DNA of 55,581 bases from Bilifractor sp002394235. GTDB lineage: Bacteria > Bacillota > Clostridia > Lachnospirales > Lachnospiraceae. A model generated the notes under the pieces. It made no database searches. It was not told the origin of the DNA and saw only the letters and a list, made by a program, of their open reading frames with translations. The position numbers and the translations under genes were made by a program. Below, in pieces: positions 7,463-15,756 of this stretch. Numbering within the stretch: position 1 is the first letter of the stretch; each line of letters begins with the position of its first letter. The DNA lies in NCBI RefSeq assembly GCF_052118845.1, contig NZ_JBQKGJ010000026.1, positions 1 through 55,581 of the forward strand, written 5' to 3'.

Positions 7463-7757
7463 TTGGTTTTTGAAACTGTTTCCGGTTTTATACGCACGCA
7501 GGGCATAGGATGAAGTCGATCATGTCGGCGTTGCCCGGGGCCGCTGTCTTATGCGTACGCGGGGCATAGATGCCCCGGCTGTGCGTTCAAAGAGTATATA
7601 CGCAAAAATCGGGAAACAACCCGAAGAAGATAGATAGAAAAAAACGAAAAAATAAGAAACGGAACTGCTCCAGCATGCAGTTCCGTCTCTTATTAAATAA
7701 ATAAAGGAAGGAGAAACCGATATGAAATCGGTCAATGAAAAAGAAATTAAGTAGTTT
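7463..7757. other. Gene-free interval with a direct repeat, two hairpins and a 10-codon frame behind a strong ribosome site
   Basis: A 21-bp direct repeat (TTATACGCACGCAGGGCATAG 7488-7508, four changes at 7549-7569) is followed by a perfect GGGGCA-TAGA-TGCCCC hairpin (7561-7576). A second hairpin, CGGAACTGC / GCAGTTCCG (7660-7685), is followed by TCTCTTATT and may terminate. After AAGGAAGGAG, ATG 7722 opens a 10-codon frame (MKSVNEKEIK, stop 7752-7754). Its start codon is in the loop of ACCGAT-ATGAA-ATCGGT. This may be a leader peptide or a gene remnant. The stretch 7755-7864 shows nothing recognisable. Confidence 0.5.
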
Positions 7758-7864
7758 GCTTTGTACTATGGTTTACAGTCTAGCAGGGGGATGTGAATTA
7801 CCTTTGATGATAAAATGAACATTATGTGAACGATTCCGCAGTTTATCGAAATTTACGAAAACCT

Positions 7865-7904
7865 AACACAGACAGAAATGCAGCTGCCCGGAGGACAGCT
7901 GCAT
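7865..7904 (-). terminator. Terminator of purC
   Basis: On the minus strand a 9-bp perfect stem (ATGCAGCTG 7896-7904, CAGCTGCAT 7878-7886) is followed by TTCTGTCTGTGTT, directly downstream of the purC stop. Confidence 0.85.
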
Positions 7905-7913
7905 GTACGTTCG

Positions 7914-8786
7914 TTATTTCAGATCGGAACCGGTCAGAAGCTTGTAGGCTTCCTTGTATTTCGCGATCGTCTTGTCGATGACATCCTGAGGAAGGTTGTA
8001 ATCGCTGTCCGGATTTGCCTTGAGCCAGTCGCGGACGAACTGCTTGTCGAAGGACGGCTGTGAATGTCCCGGCTCATAACCCTCTGCGGGCCAGAAACGG
8101 GAGCTGTCGGGAGTGAGCATCTCGTCACCGAGAACGACATTGCCGTTTTCGTCGAGACCGAATTCAAACTTTGTGTCGGCGATGATGATGCCTTTGGAGA
8201 GCGCATACTCGGCGCATTCCGTGTAGAGCTTGAGGGTATAGGTTTTCAGGCAGTTTGCGTAGTACTCGCCGTGTCCCGGGTAAAGCTTCTCGAGAACATC
8301 GATGCTCTTCTCGTAGCTGATATTCTCGTCATGATCGCCAATCTCTGCCTTGGTGCTCGGAGTGTAAATCGGCTCCGGAAGCTTGTCACATTCTCTGAGT
8401 CCGGCAGGAAGCTTGATTCCGCATACAAGGCCTGTTTTCTGATAGCTTGCCCAGCCGCTTCCTGTGATGTATCCTCGAACAATGCACTCGATCGGGAGCA
8501 TCGTCAGCTTCTTGCAGAGCATGCTGTTGCCGTCGAACTGCGGCTGTCTGAAGAATTCCGGCATATCTTTGACATCCGTGCTGATCATGTGGTTCGGCAG
8601 AATATCCTTGGTGTAATCAAACCAGAATCTGGACATCTGTGTGAGGACGGTGCCCTTCTTGGTAACTTTGTTCTTCAGAATTACATCAAACGCAGAAATA
8701 CGGTCTGTAGCGACCATGATCAGGCTGTCGCCGTTATCATAGATCTCGCGGACCTTGCCTTCCTTGATTGGCTTAAATTCCTTCAT
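7914..8786 (-). CDS. purC: Phosphoribosylaminoimidazole-succinocarboxamide (SAICAR) synthase
   Basis: PurC joins aspartate to CAIR using ATP in de novo purine synthesis. The 290-residue chain shows KEGKVREIYDNGDSLIMVATDRISAFD at the N-terminus (ATP site and SAICAR signature start), ECIVRGYITGSGW, the second signature region around IIADTKFEFGLDENG, and DEMLTPDSSRFWP. Its length fits the eukaryote-like PurC (about 290-300) rather than the short 235-residue bacterial form. It is monocistronic here, away from any other pur gene, with its own consensus promoter and terminator. The start is preceded by AGGAGG. Confidence 0.95.
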   Translation of the reverse strand: MKEFKPIKEGKVREIYDNGDSLIMVATDRISAFDVILKNKVTKKGTVLTQMSRFWFDYTKDILPNHMISTDVKDMPEFFRQPQFDGNSMLCKKLTMLPIECIVRGYITGSGWASYQKTGLVCGIKLPAGLRECDKLPEPIYTPSTKAEIGDHDENISYEKSIDVLEKLYPGHGEYYANCLKTYTLKLYTECAEYALSKGIIIADTKFEFGLDENGNVVLGDEMLTPDSSRFWPAEGYEPGHSQPSFDKQFVRDWLKANPDSDYNLPQDVIDKTIAKYKEAYKLLTGSDLK

Positions 8787-8845
8787 GAATTTTCCTCCTG
8801 TTGGGTAATGGGTAACCCGTACATCATCTGCTGTTATCGCCTTAT

Positions 8846-8874
8846 AGTATAAGAAGAAACACCTTCAAAGGCAA
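8846..8874 (-). promoter_or_regulatory. Sigma-A promoter of purC
   Basis: Read on the minus strand: TTGCCT (8869-8874), 17-bp spacer, TATACT (8846-8851). The 60-nt leader contains a small GGGTTACCC/ATTACCC repeat. I see neither a purine riboswitch nor a PurR box. Confidence 0.75.
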
Positions 8875-8999
8875 GAAGAAAAGAACAGAAATCAGGAGAA
8901 ATCCCCGGGAGGGAAAGACAGAACCACGGTAATATCCGGGTGGATGAGGGGGAGATCCGCAAATGACGAGAAAATGTACAGAAAATAAAGGAAGATGGC

Positions 9000-9028
9000 T
9001 TGATATCGCTATCTGATTTTCTTATAAT
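9000..9028 (+). promoter_or_regulatory. Sigma-A promoter of the CDF transporter gene
   Basis: TTGATA (9000-9005), 17-bp spacer, perfect TATAAT (9023-9028). It rules out the upstream in-frame start at 9000, which lies inside the -35 box. A 120-nt leader follows, with a GTGCC..GGGCAC pairing near 9050-9066 but no recognised riboswitch. Confidence 0.8.
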
Positions 9029-9155
9029 CGATACACATGTCGTTTGTGCCGGGTACGCACGGGCACAGGCAGGTTTTGGAAGAGAGAACTCAGAGGCACC
9101 ATTATCTGGGATGACTGATACGCACTGGCGTGGGCACGCTTCAGAGGGAGCAGTA

Positions 9156-10463
9156 ATGAAAGATAGTAAAACAGACAGAACAGGTAAAAAACCCGGAGAG
9201 AGGAAAAACATGGAAAGTAATGAAGCAGGAGAAGGGAAAATCATGGAAAATAAAAATCCCGGAGACAGAAAAGACATCGAAGGCGTTCACGAAGCCGGAA
9301 CAGGCGAGACAGAAAACGCGGAGCGGGGACAGGAATTGCCGGAAACGCTTCAGGATTCTGGGCGTGACCGGGTGATCATCCGGACGAGTATCACGGGAAT
9401 CATAGCAAATGTGCTTCTCGCGGTATTCAAGGCGATTGTTGGAATGCTGTCGAATTCGATAGCGGTCGTTCTTGACGCGGTAAATAACCTGAGCGACGCG
9501 ATGTCCTCGGTGATCACCATCGTTGGAACAAAGCTTGCGGGAAAGGCACCGGACCGGAAGCATCCGATGGGTTACGGCAGGGTGGAATATCTGAGCTCTG
9601 CCATTATCTCCCTGATTGTGCTCTATGCGGGAATCAGCTCTATGCGGGAATCAGTGGGAAAAATCATTCATCCTGAAAAAGCGGATTATTCCGCACTGAC
9701 TCTCGTGATCATCGCGGTTGCTGTTGTCGTGAAGATCGTTCTCGGACGCTATGTGAAGCGTATCGGTGAGAAGGTGAATTCAGATTCTCTGGTGAATTCC
9801 GGACAGGACGCGACGCTGGACTCCGTCATTTCGGCATCGACGCTTGCGGCTGCGTTCATCTATATGTTCTTCCATATTTCGCTGGAATCCTGGCTCGGCG
9901 CAGTGATTTCCGTTGTCATCATCAAATCCGGAATCGAAATGCTCAGAGACACCCTGAGTCAGATATTGGGAGAGCGTGTGGACAGCGAGCTGTCGCGAAC
10001 GGTAAAGGAAAAAATCGAGGAGGTAGAAGGTGTCTACGGAGCCTATGATCTTGTCCTGCACAGCTATGGTCCGGATAAATGGTTGGGATCGGTTCACATC
10101 GAGGTAAAGGATACCTGCACGGCAGATGAAATCGATGAGCTCGAGAGAAGAATCGCGCATAAGATATACGGCGAGACAGGTGTCATTCTGACGGGCATCG
10201 GCATCTATTCCATGAATACACAGGATGATTTGGCGAGAAAGATTCAGACACGGGTGACAGAAATCGTCATGTCCCACGATCATGTTCTGCAGATTCACGG
10301 ATTTTACCTGGATGAAAAGGAAAAAACGATTCGCTTTGACATGGTGATCGACTTCTTCGTACCGGACAGGGAGGCTCTTGTGGAGGATGTATGCGGAGAT
10401 GTCAGAAGAGAATTCCCGGGTTATCAGGTGGTGATCCAGCCGGATACGGATGTGTCAGACTGA
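9156..10463 (+). CDS. Cation diffusion facilitator (CDF) exporter, manganese-type metal site
   Basis: A 435-residue inner-membrane metal/proton antiporter. A charged, low-complexity N-terminal region of about 75 residues precedes VIIRTSITGIIANVLLAVFK (TM1). The four transport-site residues read N110/D114 in TM2 (AVNNLSDAM) and D218/D222 in TM5 (GQDATLDSV). This NDDD set is the one reported for manganese exporters such as pneumococcal MntE; zinc CDFs usually have histidine. The signature HPMGYGRVEYLSS follows TM2. The cytoplasmic C-terminal domain runs from about residue 290 and is longer than usual. Start ATG 9156 follows GAGGGAG. The last 31 bp of the gene are repeated downstream. Confidence 0.88.
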   Translation: MKDSKTDRTGKKPGERKNMESNEAGEGKIMENKNPGDRKDIEGVHEAGTGETENAERGQELPETLQDSGRDRVIIRTSITGIIANVLLAVFKAIVGMLSNSIAVVLDAVNNLSDAMSSVITIVGTKLAGKAPDRKHPMGYGRVEYLSSAIISLIVLYAGISSMRESVGKIIHPEKADYSALTLVIIAVAVVVKIVLGRYVKRIGEKVNSDSLVNSGQDATLDSVISASTLAAAFIYMFFHISLESWLGAVISVVIIKSGIEMLRDTLSQILGERVDSELSRTVKEKIEEVEGVYGAYDLVLHSYGPDKWLGSVHIEVKDTCTADEIDELERRIAHKIYGETGVILTGIGIYSMNTQDDLARKIQTRVTEIVMSHDHVLQIHGFYLDEKEKTIRFDMVIDFFVPDREALVEDVCGDVRREFPGYQVVIQPDTDVSD

Positions 10464-10532
10464 ATGCAGGGGCATGCAGGCTGCGGGAGGTATAGTTTAC
10501 AGATCCAGCCGGATACGGATGGGTCAGACTGA
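10433..10532. repeat. Duplicated 3' end of the CDF gene
   Basis: 31 bp covering the last codons and stop (10433-10463, starting GATCCAGCCGGATACGGAT) recur at 10502-10532 with one mismatch, offset 69 bp. The second copy is not translated in its original context. Confidence 0.93.
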
Positions 10533-10579
10533 GCAAAGAGACATGCGCAGAGGAAGAACCTTGATTAAGTGGGAGGAAC

Positions 10580-11290
10580 ATGAGAAAAGCAGTATTTTTT
10601 GATCTGGACAACACATTGTACAGCTATGATAACGCCGATGACGCGGCACAGAAAACGCTGAACAGATTCTGTGCGCGGCAGTTCGGTCTGTCGGAAGAAT
10701 TCACCGGGCGGAGAATCCACGAGATCATGGATCAGCTGATCGGGGAGATGGGATGGAAACAGGCTGCGACCCACGACAGGCTGATCCGCTTCAGCCGCTT
10801 CCTGCAGGATATCGGGCAACCGGTTTTCCCGTATGCAGGTATGATGTATGACATTTACTGGGACACGCTGATTCAGAATATGACGCCGGAGAAAGGCGTT
10901 TACCGGTTTCTTGGGGAGTTGAAAAATCGGGGATATTATGTGGCCTGCGCGACCAATATGCTGTCCTGGATCCAGTACAGAAAAGTCCGTAAGCTTGGGA
11001 TGGGAAGTCTGCTGGAGGATCTGATTACGAGTGCCGAGGTGTGCACGGAGAAGCCGGACCCGGAATTTTTCCGCTTCTGTGTGAAAAAAGCGGGTTTCCA
11101 GCCGGACGAATGTGTCTATATTGGAGACAACTACAGGCTGGATGTACTCGGCTCGAGGGAGGCGGGCCTGCGGGGAATCCTGTATCAGACGGCGGAGCTT
11201 GCCGCAAGGCATGAAGGCGCGGAGCCTGGCGCGGCGGTGATCCGGGATTACTCAGAGCTGGAGAAAAATCTGAAGCTGATTGAGATGTAA
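10580..11290 (+). CDS. HAD-superfamily hydrolase (HAD-IA)
   Basis: A 236-residue phosphatase-like protein. Motif I FFDLDNTLY places the nucleophile and acid/base aspartates at D8 and D10. Motif II is CATNML, motif III the lysine in TEKPDPEFF, and motif IV GDNYRLDVLGS. A helical cap follows motif I (about residues 15-95), the class I cap position. Substrates of this subgroup include phosphoglycolate, nucleotides and sugar phosphates and cannot be told apart here. Ribosome site GTGGGAGG precedes ATG 10580. It follows the CDF gene by 116 bp without a terminator and may be co-transcribed. Confidence 0.85.
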   Translation: MRKAVFFDLDNTLYSYDNADDAAQKTLNRFCARQFGLSEEFTGRRIHEIMDQLIGEMGWKQAATHDRLIRFSRFLQDIGQPVFPYAGMMYDIYWDTLIQNMTPEKGVYRFLGELKNRGYYVACATNMLSWIQYRKVRKLGMGSLLEDLITSAEVCTEKPDPEFFRFCVKKAGFQPDECVYIGDNYRLDVLGSREAGLRGILYQTAELAARHEGAEPGAAVIRDYSELEKNLKLIEM

Positions 11291-11359
11291 TTTGTGTTTC
11301 AAGGATTGCGCGGAAACAGGAACTGCAGGTATTTTTTGTGAATAAAATGTGAAAAAGAC

Positions 11360-11387
11360 TTGATTCGACGCGGATTTATGATATGTT
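11360..11387 (+). promoter_or_regulatory. Possible promoter of the LtaS-type gene
   Basis: TTGATT (11360-11365) and TATGTT (11382-11387) with a 16-bp spacer; each box is a 4/6 match or better. TATGAT at 11377-11382 is an alternative -10 with a poor spacing. Confidence 0.4.
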
Positions 11388-11466
11388 AGTAAACAGTGTC
11401 TAACCGCGTCATCCGAAAATACTTTTTCAGGATGAGAATTCACATCAGAAAGTTGGTACGGCTGAA

Positions 11467-13557
11467 ATGAAGATATCTTTTAATATCACCAAAAAGCGAA
11501 TGCTCTGCTTTGGCATTCTTCTGGCGGCGGCGGTTGTGATGTATGCGATCACCCGATATATGCTCTGGACGCTGCTTCCCTATGCCGGCGTGCTGTTTGT
11601 TGTCACGAATATTGATTTTGAGCTGAGCGACAGGGTTCCGTGGGTCTGGACGGCGATTCTGTTTGTTCTGAGCTGCAAGTTCACGGAGTTCTGCGTGCAG
11701 CATGTAATCCTGGCGCCTGATTTTTTTATCAAGACCTCAAAACATACACATTTGATGAATGTTCTGCTGATTCTGTCGGTCTATTTCCTGTTTCAGCTGA
11801 TTCTCAGCCGGCCGTCCTGGTCCGCAATCGCGGCACACTGTGCGCTGACGGCTTTTGCGTACACGAACTATTTTGTATACACGGTTCGTGGAAATGAAAT
11901 CGTATATTCGGATCTGATCACGGTCGGAACCGGACTGAGTGTTGTCAAGAACTACTCGTTCATTCTGCATGACAGAGGCGCGTATATCATTATGCTGAGC
12001 ATCCTGTATGTGATGCTTGTCCGGAAAATCAAGGTGAAATACACCTGGCACTGGCTGCAGAGAATCATCAGCGCGGCCCTTATGATTGCGCTTTTCGGCT
12101 ATGTGTTTCAGAAGACAGCGAACACAGAGACCCAGACATGGGAACAGAAGGGAACTTATCAGAACGGCTTTGTTCTGAATTTTGTCCTCAGTGTCCGCGA
12201 CAACTTTGTCCAGCCGCCGGAGGGTTACTCTGCCAGTGCAGTGAAAAAACTGGAGGATACCTATAAGGACGCGGATGCGGTTCAGAATGTGACCACAAAC
12301 GAGGAGGTCAAGAATCCGACGATCATCTTCATCATGGATGAGTCCTTTGCGGATCTTTCCGTACTGGGCAATCTGGAGACCAATGTGGGTGACTACATGC
12401 CGTTCATTCATTCCATGAGCGAGAATACGATAAAGGGCTATGCCCTGTCGTCTGTTTTTGGCGCTAAGACGCCGAACTCCGAGTGGGAGTATCAGACCGG
12501 AAATTCCATGGCGTTCCTGCCGTCCGGATCTGTTGTGTACCAGCAGTATATGAACAATACCCCGTTCTCCATTGTATCCACATTAAAAAATATGGGCTAC
12601 ACGACGGTTGCCATGCATCCCTACTACGCAAGCGGCTGGAGCAGAAAGACTGTGTATCCGAAGCTTGGATATGATGAAACGTATTTCATGGATGATCCGG
12701 CGGGATTTTTTGATCAGACAAATATCATGCGTGACTATATCACGGATCAGGAGCTCTTTGACAAGATTATCAACCGCTACAACGAGAAAAAAGACGGAGA
12801 GAGTCTTCTGATCACCGGCATTACGATGCAGAATCACGGCGGTTACACAGGCACGTATTCCAACTTCACGCCGACGGTAACGGCAGAACCGGGAATTTTC
12901 AGCGATGTCAATCAGTATCTGACCTGCGCGCAGGCGACCGATACCGCGGTGAAAAACCTGGTCGAGTACTTCGAAGGTGTTGATGATCCGGTTGAGATCG
13001 TATTCTTCGGAGATCATCAGCCGAGTCTGGACGAGTATTTCTACCGGTATCTGAACGGAAAGGGAATGTCCGGACTGACCATGGACGAGCTGGAGAACTT
13101 CTTCAAGGTGCCCTTCTTTATCTGGACAAACTATGATACAGATGCAACCACGATTGACTGCACCAGTTTGAACTATCTGTCTACTCTGACGCTGGAAAGA
13201 GCGAATATTGAACTTCCCGCGTATAACAAGTTCCTGGCGGAGATGATGAAGACCGTGCCGGCGATCAATTCCCGTGGATACTATTCGGAGACGACGAAGC
13301 AGTTTGAGCATCTGGAAAACGCAACCGGTGACGAGGCAAAATGGATCAGGAACTATAATATACTGGAATACAATTCGATGTTTGACAAGGACAACCGGAG
13401 TGATGTGTTCTTCCCCTACATCACCGGGGAGAGCACAGCATCGGATTCGAGTGCAAAGAGCGGAGGAACTGCCGCGGACAGTTCCTCCGGAGATGAAGAG
13501 GGAGGGACTTCTTCGGGAAGTTCCTCTTCCGAAGAGAGCAAAGAGGCGGCAGGCTGA
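11467..13557 (+). CDS. LtaS-type sulfatase-fold phosphoglycerol transferase
   Basis: A 696-residue membrane enzyme. Five hydrophobic segments occupy about residues 10-220 and the extracytoplasmic sulfatase-fold domain lies from about 280 to 600. The metal/catalytic residues include E292 in IMDESFADL, the catalytic threonine T335 in GAKTPNSEWEY, the histidine in MHPYYASGWSR and the DH pair in FFGDHQPSLDE. Such enzymes polymerise glycerol-phosphate from phosphatidylglycerol into lipoteichoic acid or add it to other polymers. The C-terminal 45 residues are a Ser/Gly/Glu-rich tail. The ribosome site before ATG 11467 is poor. The stop codon lies inside the loop of the terminator. Confidence 0.9.
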   Translation: MKISFNITKKRMLCFGILLAAAVVMYAITRYMLWTLLPYAGVLFVVTNIDFELSDRVPWVWTAILFVLSCKFTEFCVQHVILAPDFFIKTSKHTHLMNVLLILSVYFLFQLILSRPSWSAIAAHCALTAFAYTNYFVYTVRGNEIVYSDLITVGTGLSVVKNYSFILHDRGAYIIMLSILYVMLVRKIKVKYTWHWLQRIISAALMIALFGYVFQKTANTETQTWEQKGTYQNGFVLNFVLSVRDNFVQPPEGYSASAVKKLEDTYKDADAVQNVTTNEEVKNPTIIFIMDESFADLSVLGNLETNVGDYMPFIHSMSENTIKGYALSSVFGAKTPNSEWEYQTGNSMAFLPSGSVVYQQYMNNTPFSIVSTLKNMGYTTVAMHPYYASGWSRKTVYPKLGYDETYFMDDPAGFFDQTNIMRDYITDQELFDKIINRYNEKKDGESLLITGITMQNHGGYTGTYSNFTPTVTAEPGIFSDVNQYLTCAQATDTAVKNLVEYFEGVDDPVEIVFFGDHQPSLDEYFYRYLNGKGMSGLTMDELENFFKVPFFIWTNYDTDATTIDCTSLNYLSTLTLERANIELPAYNKFLAEMMKTVPAINSRGYYSETTKQFEHLENATGDEAKWIRNYNILEYNSMFDKDNRSDVFFPYITGESTASDSSAKSGGTAADSSSGDEEGGTSSGSSSSEESKEAAG

Positions 13558-13574
13558 ACCTGCCGCCTCTTTGA
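13540..13574 (+). terminator. Terminator overlapping the LtaS-type stop codon
   Basis: A 14-bp perfect stem (AAAGAGGCGGCAGG 13540-13553 with 13559-13572) and a 5-nt loop CTGAA that contains part of the stop TGA (13555-13557). The T-run is only TTT. Confidence 0.75.
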
Positions 13575-13616
13575 CCATATGTAATAAGATCGGTGCGAAC
13601 GTGTGAAATCCGAATA

Positions 13617-13770
13617 TGCGCGAACAGTGAGCCACATCCGCTCACACATTGTGTGAAGCGGTGGGGCTCACGCCGCGGAAGACCGACGAAGTCGGTCACC
13701 TGCAGGATTGCGGGAGTGCAAAGCACGGAGCAATCCGTAGCCTATACAGTGTGTGGCACGATTTATCGTA
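13617..13770 (+). repeat. Structured intergenic element with the shared 28-bp tail (leader family, copy D)
   Basis: It starts GCGAACAGTGAGCC, the same opening as the 95-bp element, and then diverges into three perfect hairpins: GTGAGCC..GGCTCAC (13627-13671, with inner CCGCT/AGCGG and CACACATTGTGTG), GACCGAC-GAA-GTCGGTC (13681-13697) and GGATTGC..GCAATCC (13705-13736). The end TATACAGTGTGTGGCACGAT (13743-13770 in full) is shared with copies at 28461 and 34289. It lies between convergent genes and has no coding potential. Confidence 0.75.
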
Positions 13771-13799
13771 AGGGCGTGTATGTATGAGCAGGCGACGGG

Positions 13800-14897
13800 T
13801 CAATTCTGCTTCAGGGTGAGATCTCCGTCCTTTACCCAGCCTCTTCTGCGGCAGAACTGATTGATCAGCGGGCAGATGACGGCGGGAAGGATGAAGCAGA
13901 TCAGAACCAGTCCGATCCAGTCGCTGGCGGTTATCGCTGTCTTCGTCCCGGCAGCGATATCATTCAGCCAGCCCTGGAAGACCCCGATCTGTCCGACGAG
14001 ACCGCAGGTGCCCATTCCGGAATCAATCGCCGGCCCATTCATCTGCATGCGGAAGACGCAGGTGGCGATTGGTCCGGTAATGGCGGAGGTGACGATCGGG
14101 GCAATCCAGACCTTTGGATTTTTTACGATGTTGGGCATCTGGAGCATGGAGGTTCCGATTCCCTGGGATACCAGACCTCCCCATTTATTCTCGCGGAAGG
14201 ACATCACAGCGAATCCGACCATCTGGGCGCAGCAGCCGGCAACGGCGGCGCCGCCGGCGAGGCCGGTGAGCTGGAGAGCCGCACAGATTGCGGCTGAGGA
14301 AATCGGAAGGGTCAGAGCAATTCCGACGACGACAGATACCAGAATGCCCATCAGGAGCGGCTGCAGCTCTGTCGCCCACATGATGAAATTGCCGACCATC
14401 ATCGCAAGTTTTCCGAGTGGTGGCGCGATCAGGGCGGAAAGGGCGACACCGACACCGATGGTGACGAGCGGTGTGACAAGGATATCGACCTTGGTCTCTC
14501 CGGCGGCCATCTTCCCGATCTCCGCGGTAATGATTGCGACAAATAGTACTGCGAGCGGTCCGCCTGCGCCTCCGAGGGCGTTCGAAGCAAAACCGACTGT
14601 GATCAGTGAGAAGAGGACCAGGGGCGGGCACTGAAGAGCCCGTCCGATGGCAACGGCCATCGCCGGTCCGCTCATCGCCATGGCGAGGCCGCCTACGGTG
14701 TAGTCAACACCGGAAACGGTTGCCACGGTAGCGGAGAGAGCTCCGATGTGAAACAGGGTACCGATGGTGTTGATGATGGTGCCGATCAGAAGAGAACAGA
14801 AAAGTCCCTGAGCCATGGCGCCGAGCGCATCGATGCCATAGCGCTTCAGGGATATTTCTATGTTCTTTTTCTTAAGAAACGCCTTGAACTTTTCCAT
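13800..14897 (-). CDS. PTS EIIC-like membrane permease (PTS_EIIC_2 family)
   Basis: A 365-residue, strongly hydrophobic protein with about ten membrane segments rich in Gly/Ala. It resembles the EIIC_2 type (motifs such as NALGGAGGPLAVLFVAIITAEIGK, GNFIMWATELQPLLMGI and NKWGGLVSQGIGTSMLQMPNI; written here only for orientation). No IIA, IIB or HPr gene is nearby, so a phosphotransferase role is not shown. Related proteins are annotated as PTS sugar permeases of unknown substrate. The start is preceded on the minus strand by AAGGAGAAAAAAAG. The gene is isolated between a repeat-rich leader and the copy D element. Confidence 0.75.
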   Translation of the reverse strand: MEKFKAFLKKKNIEISLKRYGIDALGAMAQGLFCSLLIGTIINTIGTLFHIGALSATVATVSGVDYTVGGLAMAMSGPAMAVAIGRALQCPPLVLFSLITVGFASNALGGAGGPLAVLFVAIITAEIGKMAAGETKVDILVTPLVTIGVGVALSALIAPPLGKLAMMVGNFIMWATELQPLLMGILVSVVVGIALTLPISSAAICAALQLTGLAGGAAVAGCCAQMVGFAVMSFRENKWGGLVSQGIGTSMLQMPNIVKNPKVWIAPIVTSAITGPIATCVFRMQMNGPAIDSGMGTCGLVGQIGVFQGWLNDIAAGTKTAITASDWIGLVLICFILPAVICPLINQFCRRRGWVKDGDLTLKQN

Positions 14898-14962
14898 TTT
14901 TCTTTTTTTCTCCTTTTCTTCCTTTCCCCATTTTGTCTGCCGTTCCGATTTTCCACCTGCGC

Positions 14963-15032
14963 CGGAGCGGCTATTCTGCCAGTGCAGGTGTTCCGTTCGG
15001 AGCAGCTATTCTGTCAGTGCAGGTGTTCTGTC
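14963..15032. repeat. 35-bp perfect-period tandem repeat, two copies
   Basis: CGGAGCGGCTATTCTGCCAG and onward (14963-14997) is repeated immediately (14998-15032) with few changes. It lies in the divergent interval between the permease and yqeY. The rest of 14898-15176 shows no gene. Confidence 0.88.
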
Positions 15033-15176
15033 CGGATACGTGACAAGACACATGTCTGCGCAGATTATATAACACGAGGGAAAGAAAAGTCAATGGAATT
15101 GCTGGTGCTGCAACAGAGCGCGAAATGGCGCGGAAGTGCTCATTCCTGCAGGATTGGGAGAGTGCAGCTGTTTTAT

Positions 15177-15206
15177 TTGCGCCGTGTGCGTGTGCCGTGA
15201 TATACT
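15177..15206 (+). promoter_or_regulatory. Promoter of yqeY
   Basis: TTGCGC (15177-15182), 18-bp spacer, TATACT (15201-15206) with an extended TG at 15198-15199. Confidence 0.6.
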
Positions 15207-15231
15207 GTAGACCGAAAAGAGGTGTTTAAGA

Positions 15232-15669
15232 ATGCAGTTTGAGAAATTACAGAAGGATATGATCGCGGCCATGAAGGCTCGCGACAAAATCAGAAAGGAT
15301 ACAATAGCTGCGCTGGTTTCCGGGGCGAAGAAGATCGCGATTGATGAGGGAAGCCGTGACAATATTACGGAGGAGATCACGGACCGGGCGATCATGAAGG
15401 AGCTTCGCGCCGCGAAGGAGCAGTATGACAGCTGTCCGGATTCGCGCGCGGATCTGAAGGAGGAGTACAGGAACCGCTATGAGATCATCTCAGCTTATGC
15501 GCCGAAGATGATGTCTGAGGAGGAGATCCGCGAGGTTCTGACCGGCAGATTTGCCGATGTCATTGCGACGAAGAACAAGGGGCAGATCATGAAGACGGTC
15601 ATGCCGGAGCTGAAAGGCAAGGCGGACGGAAAGACCATCAGTAAGGTTGTAGCGGATCTCTGCAAATAA
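15232..15669 (+). CDS. yqeY: GatB/YqeY domain protein
   Basis: A 145-residue, mainly helical protein of the YqeY family, which matches the C-terminal tRNA-binding domain of GatB. Typical features are LQKDMIAAMKARDKIRKDTIAAL at the N-terminus, a central region with LRAAKEQYD and a C-terminal MKTVMPELKGKADGKTISKVV. The exact role of free-standing YqeY is unknown; a link to tRNA amidation is inferred from the fold only. The length matches the family. Ribosome site GAGGTG precedes ATG 15232. Confidence 0.9.
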   Translation: MQFEKLQKDMIAAMKARDKIRKDTIAALVSGAKKIAIDEGSRDNITEEITDRAIMKELRAAKEQYDSCPDSRADLKEEYRNRYEIISAYAPKMMSEEEIREVLTGRFADVIATKNKGQIMKTVMPELKGKADGKTISKVVADLCK

Positions 15670-15704
15670 GGTATGAACTCGAAGTCCTCTGCGGCCGGCC
15701 CGGC

Positions 15705-15724
15705 CAGTATGTGGCACGACTTAC
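15705..15724 (+). repeat. Partial copy of the 28-bp tail (leader family, copy E)
   Basis: CAGTATGTGGCACGACTTA matches the core of the tail at 34289-34316. It ends 33 bp before the Crp/Fnr start codon. Confidence 0.6.
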
Positions 15725-15756
15725 CAGATCTGTTTTAGAAGGGAGAGCTCCGGAAC

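Noticed and set aside
9029..9155. Metal riboswitch (yybP-ykoY or NiCo type) in the leader of the CDF gene
   Set aside because: The position is tempting, but the conserved purine-rich internal loops of neither class could be found.
9000..9155. Start of the CDF protein at ATG 9000
   Set aside because: That ATG overlaps the TTGATA -35 box of a consensus promoter; the real start must be downstream.
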